DNA of 64,000 bases from positions 106,324,574-106,388,573 of the forward strand of contig NC_089490.1 of assembly GCF_036850765.1 (NCBI RefSeq). The letters run 5' to 3'. Position numbers and translations under genes: made by a program. Source of the DNA: Saccopteryx bilineata (taxonomy: Eukaryota > Chordata > Mammalia > Chiroptera > Emballonuridae). This document shows, piece after piece, positions 26,301 through 38,300 of the stretch (positions are counted from its first letter, which is position 1; the number at the start of each line of letters is the position of its first letter). Below the pieces are notes generated by a model. The model had not been told where the DNA came from, searched no databases, and worked only from the letters and a program-made list of their open reading frames with translations.

Positions 26301-29300
26301 ACTCCAGATGAGATGCTACACTGCAAAGCCTCAGTTCTGAAAACCAGTAAGTCTTGAAGGACTCTGGCCATCAAGGTGATGCCTTCTTCAATCCATGTGG
26401 AAGAATTCCAGAGACCAGTGTAATGATGTTCACAAAACGTTAAAAAACTGTAAACAACTCAAATGTCAAATGACAGGAAAATGGATAAACGGTGGTTAAA
26501 AAAATGTGAAGTTGGGAGAAAATTGTGAAAGGTTAGACTGGGAAAGAAAACTGACTGGAAGAGACTTAGAAGTCTTCGTTTTAGAAATCTCCTCCCCTGG
26601 GTCAGGCTGGGGCATTCAGGAGTTGTTCTCTCAAAATGATTTTGTGCTGTTCTAGTTGACTATTCTGAAAACAAGAATAGTTAGCTGTTGTCATAGAGTG
26701 CTTTTTATCACCAAGCGCAGTGCTGAACACAATACACATTATCTCATTTATTCCATGTGAGACGGGTACCAATGAAGCTTAGTGAGTTTAAGTGACTTGC
26801 CAAGATCACACAGCTGGTAAGTGGCAGAGTCAGAGCTAATGTCATTATGACAGAACATACACTGTTTACCATATGCTGTATCTCCTCTCAGATTACTCTA
26901 TAAGGCAGGTTGATATATTTTTTTTTCTAAGTTATGCCAGGAGTCCAAATGGCCATGACCAATGAAAGGGGGGTCCTCACCCTGGGACAGGTACTAGGGA
27001 AAAGTTCATTTCCTAGGCCACACTCTGAAAGTTCTAAGAGTCACATGATTGCAATTCTTCTTAAGTTCATGTCCATAGGAGAGATTGCTAGTTGGTTCTA
27101 CTCATCCTTTATCAGTGGATTCCTATAATTCAGCTTGGACACAAAGCCAAGCAGAGTAAACTATATAGTTATCAGGCTGTCCTGCAAATATTGAATAGAT
27201 GTGACCTGTAAGTAAATTCTAGCCAACAGGATACAAGAAGGAATGTACACCTTCTTGCCCTTAATGGAAGACCTGCTCTCTACTTCTCTTTGTCCTCATG
27301 CTTGCTGGGGTGCAGGCCTGATAGACAGGGCTGAAGAAGCTACCCGGACCCCAATATGGAAGCCCAGTGTTGATAATGGCAAAACAACAAATAGAAAGAG
27401 TCTGCATTGTGATAAATGCAGAACTATCACAACAGCTCTGGTGGCCAACCCAGACCTGAGAAACAGACTTTTGTCTTAATTTAAGCTTATATTATTTGAA
27501 GTCCCCCGATATAACAGACAATCTGATATTCTAAATATAAGTCTTCCCCCAAATCTCCACACAGAACTAGTGAAAATAGGTAACGATGAGACAGGTAGTC
27601 GTGGCAACAGGAAGCATTCAGAAATAAGCTATGGAAGCCAGGTATAAAACTTCATGAGGCAGGTTTCCTCTGAATTCCCCAGGTTGAGGCAACCTTTCTC
27701 TGAAACAAGGATCATTTCTAAATCAAAGGATTAAGTTCATGTGCATATGGGCTCTTGGCTCAACATTTTTCTTTTTAGCTTGACTCCTGGAAAATAATTT
27801 AAAAGATAATATTTTAAAAAGCAGTCACAAGAATTAAGATAAGACCCAGAGCTGCTTATTCCAAGAAAAAAAAGTAAAATGTTAGGGTTATTGTTATATT
27901 GTTTTCCAACCAATGTGTTGCATCATATCAGTGATACATGAAGATCCAAGCCATAAGCCAAGATTTACGAGTCCTATTCCCAACCTTTATTATTTGTAGA
28001 CTGTTTCTATCTCTGTGTCTTGCACCCTTTCTTGACATAACTGTAGCATGCAAGTCACAATCATACCGCAGGTTTGCTCTGAGGATACTATCTTCTTTAC
28101 CTACCTATATCACCAAGCAGCCCTGGCTATAAGAATGAGATACACACATTCTTTATGACCCCAACATCAATATCTATGATTGGGTATGGTCTTCCCTTTA
28201 TTTCTTTTTTTTTTTAATTAAAAAAATTTTTTTAAGAGTTTATTTGTTCATTTTAGAGAGGAGAGAGGGAGAGAGGGAGAGGGAGAGAGAGAGAGAGAAA
28301 GGGAGAGAGAGAGAGAGAGAGAGAATGGGGGAGGAGCAGGAAGCATCAACTCCCACATGTGCCTTGACCGGGTAAGCCCAGGGTTTCCAACCAGCGACCT
28401 CAGCATTCCAGGTCGATACTTTATCCACTGTGCCACTGCAGGTCAGGCAATTCCCTTTATTTCTATCGGCACCTCTGCATCAGATGTTATTCTTTGGAAA
28501 GTCATAAGTCTAACACAGAAAAAGCACATGCCTGGAAATTGCTCCAATGGACCTGATGATTACCATGGAGCTAAGTGGAGAAACTCTTACTTCAACAGGG
28601 GCCTGCTTCTCTGTCATGGGGCCCACAGAGAAGGGAGAATTTTTTACTCTGTATCCACCATGCCCATAGACTTGGCCTGACAAGGCTTGCTATAGGTCTG
28701 GTGGATGCAGCAGAGCCCAGAAGAGAGGCATGCAATCTGGGTCTTGAATAGTTGAAAGGCCAGTTTAGAGTCCTTGATCCAGTTGTTCCAAGATACTCGC
28801 CCAGTGGGTCAGCTTTTCCATCCTTGTCTGGAACTGTGAACACCCCCACGACTCGATGGCCCTCTTTGCAGAGGTGGCTGTAGACTTCTTGTCCAAAGAG
28901 GCTCTGACCAATAAGGGCCAATTTTAGCTTGTTTTTGAAATAAACCTGTGAAACAAGTCAAAATGACAGATGTTAGCATGGGCAGAAGACATATAGATAA
29001 TCAACATTCTTTTGTCAATCATTCAAGATGACTTGAGAAGACAAAAGGCTCAAAGATCTACAAAATTAATTTTTTACTGACATACACTGAACCCAGACTA
29101 CATTATATGTAGATAGTAGAGAAAATTTTACTTCTAAATAGTCTTCATTTTTTTCTTTGTTCTAATTCCCTTGATTATTTGTTATAAACACAGGGATTGC
29201 AAATATTTTTACAAGCCACTTCAACTTCTTGGTGCAATAAGGCAAGATATCAACAAATAAGTGTAAGTTTCATAGGTAAAAGCAGTTTAACTCAGAGCAA

Positions 29301-32300
29301 GATCCACTTCAATATGACAATGCTTTTATGCCTCTGCCATATAGAAATAAAAACTGTACTCATCTCTTACTCCAAAAGAGGTCAAGAGCTAACATGTAGT
29401 ATAACATAGGGGTCCAAAGCAGACTCTAGAGCTAAACTATCTGAGGTCAAAGCCTAGTGCCACCCACTCACTAGTTGTGTGGCCTTAAGCAAGTAACTAA
29501 CTTCTGTTTGACTTTTTTTCCTCATCTGTAAAATGGGAATAATAATATCACCAACCTCATACAATTTTGAAGATCACTTAATACGGAATAGGCTTAGAGC
29601 AGTGTCTTACACCATACTATTTAAATGAAAGCTTTAATAATGTTTTAAAGATTTTCCTATATACTAAACACTGTTTTTCTTCACAAAGCCCAGAATCCCC
29701 AAATCCTTGGTAAAGTGGATCTAACTCATTGACCTCAAAACCTGGATTGATCTAATGGAACATTCTTCATAGTCATTATAGGTTTCTTGTAAGTTTGCAT
29801 AAACTCATTTGGCTTTAAACTTGACATATGCTCTTTGTAGTCTTTATAATATTTATAAAGATTACAAGGATATTGATTTGTTTTACTGCAAACTAATTAA
29901 TGTATTTGTTACAGATACTGTCTCAGGCTCTGCTGGGAATTGTATATAGTGAACTATCTATATACCATATTAACTAAATGTGAATAATTCTGAACCCCCA
30001 AACATATTTGGCCCCACACTTTTCCAATAAGGAGTTGAGGGTTGTACATCATTTCACTTAATTTAATGCACACCACTACTTGTTATTAGACCCCATTTTG
30101 TATCATTTTATTAATGAAGAAATCAAGGCTTAGAAATGTCATGTATATCCCCAAGGTCATACTGGCAGAAAGGAGGACAGCTTGGACATGAATCAGGTCT
30201 GTCTGACTCCAAAGCTCACGTATGTACTTAAATGTAAAATAATTAAAATAAGCTACCACCACCTATCTCTTCGATCTTCTTTTTAGAAGATTAACACTGA
30301 TGCACAGAAATACAGTGATATTAAGAAGTATAAACACCATAGAGATAAGAGTAGTACTAAAGGGGTTAAAGTTTTTAAAAGTTGCCTTTAAGCAATTATG
30401 CTTTCTATAAATTGTTCCCAAATGGGGCTCTTTCACAGAGCTTAAGGGCGATGAAAAACAGAGGTGGATTTAACGGTGGGCTCACTGGGCACATGCCCTG
30501 GGCCCTGACTTCTGAAGGGCCTGCAAAACCCCAACTTTATACTTTTTTCTAATGACACCAAGTTTGGTTTCATACGTGCAATTTTAACATTAATATAGTA
30601 CATAATATTTTTCATTTATTTAAAAATATGGTTAACATGTATTTTTATTTTCCCTATCTCTCTCTCTCTCTTTTTTTTTTTTCTGAAGCTGGAAACGGGG
30701 AGAGACAGTCAGACAGACTCCTGCATGTGCCCGACCAGGATCCACCCGGCACGCCCACCAGGGGGCGACGCTCTGCCCACCAGGGGGCGATGCTCTGCCC
30801 TTCCGGGGCATCGCTCTGTTGCGACCAGAGCCACTCTAGTGCCTGGGGCAGAGGCCAAGGAGCCATCCCCAGCGCCCGGGCCATCTTTGCTCCAATGGAG
30901 CCTTGGCTGCGGGAGGGGAAGAGAGAGTCAGAGAGGAAGGAGAGGGGGAGGGGTGGAGAAGCAGATGGGTGCTTCTCCTGTGTGCCCTGGCCGGGAATCG
31001 AACCCGGGACTTCTGCACACCAGGCCGACGCTCTACCACTGAGCCAACCGGCCAAGGCTCTCTCTTTTTTTTTTAAGGGGCCCAATATTTTCTTCTGCTC
31101 CCGGGGCCTCAACCAACCCTAATCCACCTCTGGTGAAAAGCCATCAGGTGAGCAGGCTGGAAGCAGGACTGTGAGTGTAGAGAAGGGAATCAGAGGGTCA
31201 TGACTGCCCAGGTGCTTCTCCTTTTAGCAACAGACCAACCCCAGCTCCCAGAACTCTTTCCACATTTTACTCCTCCATGTTAGAACGTGGTTCCACAGGG
31301 TTCAGGTTTAGATTGTTGTCCCCTCAACAATTGGGATTCTAAATTACTAAAGCCTGTGAACAAGTGGGATTCGAAATTACTAAAGCCTGTGAACATCTGA
31401 TTATGAGGACTTAATATTTTCTTATTTCCCACTTTATTAAGGGCAGGACGGTATCCCTTTTTAGTCATGAATTTAAAAGCATACAGGGCCCTAGCCAGAA
31501 AGCTCAGTTGGTTGGAGTACTGTCCTGTTATGCCAAGGTGGCAAGTTCCATCCCTGGTCAGGGCACACACGGGAATCCACCAAGGAATGCATGAGTGGAA
31601 TAACAAGTTGATGTTTCTTTCTTTCTCTGTCTCCCTTGCTGTCCCTCTAAAGTCAATAATAATAATTTTTAAAAAGCATATGGGCTCACACCTTCTTTGT
31701 AATTGAGCTGACAATTAAATAACTAAGGTTGTAGTTTAAAAATCCTTTTCCAGGGCCAGCAGCTTCAGTGTCTAACGATACTCACAAGCAAACAAACTAA
31801 CTCTGGAACAACAGTACAGATTTGCCCACGGAAAACGCGTGACTACTTCATTTCCTCTCATCAAAAAATCTGAGTGTTCTGAAAACATTACGTCTTCAAA
31901 TCCTATAATTAGTGCTGTGGCTTGAAATAGAACTTACATGTTGGCTACTTTACAAAATTTGGCTTTACCTCATACTATTACCAATGCCAGATTTTTATTT
32001 TTATTTTTTTGAGAGAGACAGAAAGAGGGACAGACAGGAAGGGGAGAAATGAGAAGCATCAACTCATTGTTGTGGCACCTTAGTTGTTCATTGATTGCTT
32101 TCTCATACGTGCCTTGAGCGGGGGGCTCCAGCCCAGCCAGTGACCCCTTGCTCAAACCAGCAACCTTGGGCTCAAGCCAGCGACCCTGTGCTAAAGCTGG
32201 TGAGCTTGCATTCAAGGCAGCAACCTTGGGGTTTCTAACCTGAGTCCTCAGCATCTGAGGCTGACACTCTATCCACTGGGTCACCACCTGGTCAGGTGAT

Positions 32301-35300
32301 GCCAGATATTTTATTTTATTTTATTTTTATTTTTTTAATAAATTTTTATTAATGGTAATGGGATGACATTAATAAATCAGGGTACATATATTCAAAGAAA
32401 ACATGTCTAGGTTATTTTGTCATTAAATTATGTTGCATACCCCTCGCCCAAAGTCAGATTGTCCTCCGCCACCCTCTATCTAGTTCTCTGTGCCCCTCCC
32501 CCTCCCCCTAACTCTCTCCCTCCCTCCCTCCAATGTCCTCCCTCCCCCCACCCCTGGTAACCACCACACTCTTGTCCATGTCTCTTAGTCTCGTTTTTAT
32601 GTTCCACCAATGTATGGAATCATATAGTTCTTGGTTTTTTCTGATTTACTTATTTCACTCCGTATAATGTTATCAAGATCCCACCATTTTGCTGTAAATG
32701 ATCTGATGTCATCATTTCTTATGGCTGAGTAGTATTCCATAGTGTATATGTGCCACATCTTCTTTATCCAGTCTTCTATTGAAGGGCTTTTTGGTTGTTT
32801 CCATGTCTTGGCCACTGTGAACAGTGCTGCAATGAACATGGGGCTACATGTGTCTTTACGTATCAATGTTTCTGAGGTTTTGGGGTATATACCCAGTAGA
32901 GGGATTGCTGGGTCATAAGGTAGTTCTATTTGCAGTTTTTTGAGGAACCACCATACTTTCCTCCATAATGGTTGTACTACTTTACAGTCCCACCAACAGT
33001 GGATGAGAGTTCCCTTTTCTCCGCAGCCTCTCCAACATTTGCTATTACCCGTCTTGTTGATACTAGCTAATCTAACAGGGGTGAGGTGGTATCTCATTGT
33101 AGTTTTGATTTGCATTTCTCTAATAACTAATGAAGCTGAACATCTTTTCATATATCTGTTGGCCATTTGTATCTCTTCCTGGGAGAAGTGTCTGTTCATG
33201 TCCTCTTCCTATTTTTTTATTGGATTGTTTGTTTGTTTGTTGTTGAGTTTTATGAGTTCTTTGTAAATTTTGGATATTAGGCCCTTATCTGAGCTGTTGT
33301 TTGAAAATATCAGTTCCCATTTAGTTGGCTGTCTGTTTATTTTGATATCAGTTTCTCTTGCTGAGCAAAAACTTTTTATTCTGATGTAGTCCCATTCATT
33401 TATCTTTGCCTTCACTTCTCTTGCCATTGGAGTCAAGTTCATAAAATGTTCTTTAAAACCCAGGTCCATGATTTTAGTACCTATGTCTTCTTCTATGTAC
33501 TTTATTGTTTCAGGTCTTATATTTAGGTCTTTGATCCATTTTGAATTAATTTTAGTACACGGGGACAGGCTGTAGTCGAGTTTCATTCTTTTGCATGTGG
33601 CTTTCCAGTTTTCCCAACACCATTTGTTGAAGAGGCTTTCTTTTCTCCATTGTGTGTTGTTGGCCCCTTTATCAAAGATTATTTGACCATATATATGTGG
33701 TTTTATTTCTGGGCTTTCTATTCTGTTCCATTGGTCTGAGTGTCTATTTTTCTGCCAATACCATGCTGTTTTGATTATCGTGGCCCTATAATATAGTTTA
33801 AAGTCAGGTATTGTAATGCCCCCAGCTTCATTCTTTTTCCTTAGGATTGTTTTAGCTATTCGGGGTTTTTTATAGTCCCATATAAATCTGATGATTTTTT
33901 GTTCCATTTCTTTAAAAAATCTCATAGGAATTTTGATGGGAATTGCATTAAATTTATATATTGCTTTGGGTAATATGGCCATTTTAATTATATTTATTCT
34001 TCCTATCCAAGAACAAGGAATATTTTTCCATCTCATTGTGCCTTTTTCTATTTCTCTTAATAATGCCTTATAGTTTTCGTTATATAGGTCCTTTACATTC
34101 TTTGTTATGTTTATTCCTAGGTATTTTATTTTTTTTGTTGCAATCGTGAAGGGGATTATTTTTTTGAGTTCGTTTTCTAATATTTCATTGTTGGCATATA
34201 GAAAGGCTATGGACTTTTGTATATTAATTTTGTATCCTGCGACCTTACTGTATTGGTTTATTGTTTCTAATAATCTTTTTGTGGAGTCCTTCGGGTTTTC
34301 GATGTATAGGATCATATCATCAGCAAAAAGTGATACCTTTACTTCTTCTTTTCCGATATGGATGCCTTTTATTTCTTTGTCTTGTCTGATTGCTCTGGCC
34401 AGAACTTCTAGCACCACGTTAAATAAGAGTGGAGAGAGTGGACAACCCTGTCTTGTTCCTGATTTAAGGTAGAAAGTCCTCAGTTTTATGCCGTTTAATA
34501 GGATGTTGGCTGATGGTTTATCATATATGGCCTTTATCATGTTGAGATATTTTCCTTCTATACCCATTTTGTTGAGAGTCTTAAACATAAAATTGTGTTG
34601 TATTTTATCAAAAGCCTTTTCTGCATCTATTGATAAGATCATGTGGTTTTTGTTCTTTGTTTTGTTGATATGGTGTATTACGTTAACCGTTTTGCGTATG
34701 TTGAATCATCCTTGAGATTCTGGGATGAATCCCACTTGATCATGATGTATTATTTTTTTAATATGTTGTTGTATTCGGTTTGCCAGTATTTTGTTTAGTA
34801 TTTTAGCATCTGTATTCATTAGAGATATTGGTCTGTAGTTTTCTTTCTTTGTGCCATCCTTGCCAGGTTTTGGTATGAGGGTTATGTTGGCCTCATAAAA
34901 TGTGTTTGGAAGTATTGCTTCTTCTTCAAATTTTTGGAAGACTTTGAGTAGAATAGGAACCAAGTCTTCTTTGAATGTTTGATAGAATTCACTAGTATAA
35001 CCGTCTGGGCCTGGACTTTTATTTTTGGGGAGGTTTTTAATAGTTTTTTCTATTTCCTCCCTGCTGATTGGTCTGTTTAGGCTTTCTGCTTCTTCATGAC
35101 TCAGTCTAGGAAGGTTGTATTGTTCTAGGAATTTATCCATTTCTTCTAGATTGTTGTATTTGGTGGCATATAATTTTTCATAGTATTCTACAATAATTCT
35201 TTGTATATCTATGATGTCTGTGGTGATCTCTCCTCTTTCATTTTGGATTTTATTTATTTGAGTCCTGTGCCTTTTTTCCTTGGTGAGTCTTGCCAAGGGT

Positions 35301-38300
35301 TTGTCAATTTTGTTGATCTTTTCAAAGAACCAGCTCCTTGTTTCATTGATTTTTTCTATAGTTTTTCTGTTCTCTATTTCATTTATTTCTGCTCTGATTT
35401 TTATTATCTTCTTTCTTCGGCTGGTTTTGGGTTGTCTTTGTTCTTCTTTTTCTAGTTCCTTAAGGTGTGAAGTTAAGTGGTTTACTTCGGCTCTCTCTTG
35501 TTTGTTCATATAGGCCTGAAGTAATATGAACTTTCCTCTTATTACTGCTTTTGCTGCATCCCAGAGATTGATATGTCGTATTTTCATTTTCATTTGTCTG
35601 TATATATCTTTTGATCTCTGCGCTTATTTCTTCTTTGACCCATTCATTTTTTAGAAGTATGTTGTTTAGTTTCCACATTTTTGTGGGTTTTTCTCCCTCT
35701 TTTTTGCAGTTGAATTTTAGTTTCAAGGCTTTATGAGCAGAAAATATGCTTGGTACAATTTCAATTTTTCTAAATTTGCTGATATTGTCTTTGTGGCCCA
35801 ACATATGGTCAATTCTTGAGAATGTTCCATGTACACTAGAGAAAAATGTATACTCTGTCGCTTTGGGATGAAGTGTCCTGTAGATGTCTATCATATCCAG
35901 GTGTTCTAGTATTTTGTTTAAGGCCACTATATCTTTATTGATTGTCTGTTTGGATGACCGATCTAGAGCCGTCAGCGGTGTATTGAGGTCTCCAAGTATG
36001 ATTGTATTTTTGTTAGTTTTTGTTTTAAGGTCAATAAGTAGCTGTCTTATATATTTTGGTGCTCCTTGGTTTGGTGCATATATATTAAGCATTGTTATGT
36101 CTTCTTGATTCAACTTCCCCTTAATCATTATGAAATGACCATTTTTGTCTCTGAGTACTTTTTCTGTCTTGTAGTCAGCATTATTAGATATGAGTATTGC
36201 TACACCTGCTTTTTTTTGGGTGTTGTTTGCTTGGAGTATTGTTTTCCAGCCTTTCACTTTGAATTTGTTTTTATCCTTGTTGCTTAGATGTGTTTCTTGT
36301 AGGCAGCATATAGTTGGATTTTCTTTTTTAATCCATTCTGCTACTCTGTGTCTTTTTATTGGTAAGTTTAATCCATTTACATTTAGTGTAATTATTGACC
36401 CTTGTGGGTTCCCTACTGCCATTTTATAAATTGCTTTCTGTTAGTTTTGTATCTTGTTTGATTCTTCTCTTTTGTTTTTCTATCATTTGTTTTTGTTTGT
36501 TTGTGTTCCATACTTCTTTCCTCTGTTGCTACCTTTTTTAAGTCAAGTGTTTTTGTGGTGGTTTTTTCAAGGGTGGTTACCATTAAGTAATGAAAAGGGT
36601 ACCTACCATATTCATTGTAGTACCCTATCTTATGAGTATTTCTGCACTTCATCGTCCTTTGCTACTGTTAATCTCCATCCTCTCCCCCCTTTTTTTCCTT
36701 TGTTGTCACAGTTTAAGTTTGCTTTTATTGTGTTCTTGGTGGAGCTGTTACTTGTGGTGTTGTTTTCTTTTGTTCTTTGAATCTGGTTGGAAAACCCCCT
36801 TTAGTATTTCCTGGAGTGGGGGCTTTCTGCTGATAAATTCTCTCATCTTTTCTGTATTTGTGAATGTTTTTATATCTCCTTCATACTTGAAGGATAGCTT
36901 TGATGGGTATAGTATTCTTGGCTGAAAGTTCCTCTCTTTCAGGGCTTTAAATATTGGGGTCCACTCTCTTCTAGCTTGTAGAGTTTCTGCTGAGAAATCT
37001 GATGATAATCTAATAGGCCTTCCTTTATATGTTGTACTCTTCTTTTCCCTGGCTGCCTTGAGAATTTTTTCTTTGTCATTGGTTTGTGTCATCTTTATTA
37101 TGATGTGCCTTGGAGTGGGTTTGTTGGGGTTAAGAAAATTCGGTGTTCTGTTTGCTTCTTGAATTTGAGGCTTTAGTTCTTTCCACAGGCTTGGGAAGTT
37201 CTCGTCTATTATTTGTTTGAGTATATTCTCCATTCCATTTTCTTTCTCTTCTCCCTCTGATATACCTATTATTCTTATGTTATTCTTTCTGATGGAGTCA
37301 GACAATTCCTGTAGGGCTTTCTCATTTTTTATTATTTTTGAGTCTCTTTCTTCTTCTCTCTGTTGTGCCTCAAGTTGTTTGTCTTCTATTTCACTAATCC
37401 TATCTTCTATCTGGGCTGTTCTGTTAGCTAAGCTTGTTACCTCGTTTTTCAGCTCGTGAATTGAGTTTTTCATCTCTGTTTGATTTGTTTTTATAGTTTC
37501 AATTTCTTTGGACATATATTCTTTGTGTTCTTTGAGTTGTTTTCTGATCTCCCTAAATTGCCTTTCTGTGTTTTCTTGTATATCTCTGAGTATTTTTAAG
37601 ATTTCTATTTTAAATTCTCTGTCATTTAGCTCCAAGGCTTCCAATATGTTAAGTCTTTTCTCCATAGATTTTTCCACATCTATTTGTGTTACCTCTCTTT
37701 CTTTTGTATCCATAATATTCAATTTCCTTTCTTATTGGCATCTGAGGGTGGTCTTGTTGATAGCACTAATTAGAATTAATAAAGAGTAAAAAGTAAAAAA
37801 AAAAAAAAGAAGGTAAAACACCCCACAAAAAAAAACAATAATAATTTATTATTTCCCCCTTTTTTTTTCTTCTCTTTCCCTCCTCTCCCCTCCTCAGGGA
37901 AATATCGTGATGACCTGTGACTTATATTATGCTAAATGGAACAAAAACTGCCTATAATGGAGGGCCTGATTTGGGGTGAAGAGTTCAAGGGGCAAAAAAA
38001 GGGAGTAGGGACCTACTAAATGCAAAAAAAAAAAAAAAAAAAAAGGAAGAAAATCTTAGACAAGCATAAGATGATTTGCTTGTAAGTGATGGTCGACTAA
38101 GAGATATAATGAGAGGGATAAGAGGGAACCAGAAAAAAGAAGAAAAAAAAAGATTAATAAAGAAGAAAAAAAAAATAATAAGTAAAAATCTGTTGTATTA
38201 AGTGGAGTGAAGACTAAATACAATGGAGACCTTGGGTTGGGAGGAATGCTAGTGAGTTAAAAAGCAATGTAAAAAGTACCCAAAATGCCACAAAAATAAA

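Noticed and set aside
28760..28800. Alternative GT donor for ALDH1L2 exon 2 (at GAGTATCT)
   Set aside because: Using it adds 5-6 bases and shifts the frame into exon 3, destroying the conserved PLALAA segment.
30628..31122. Long open frames on both strands near 30.6-31.1 kb
   Set aside because: They are translations of an A-type SINE; the same peptide patterns recur at every copy.
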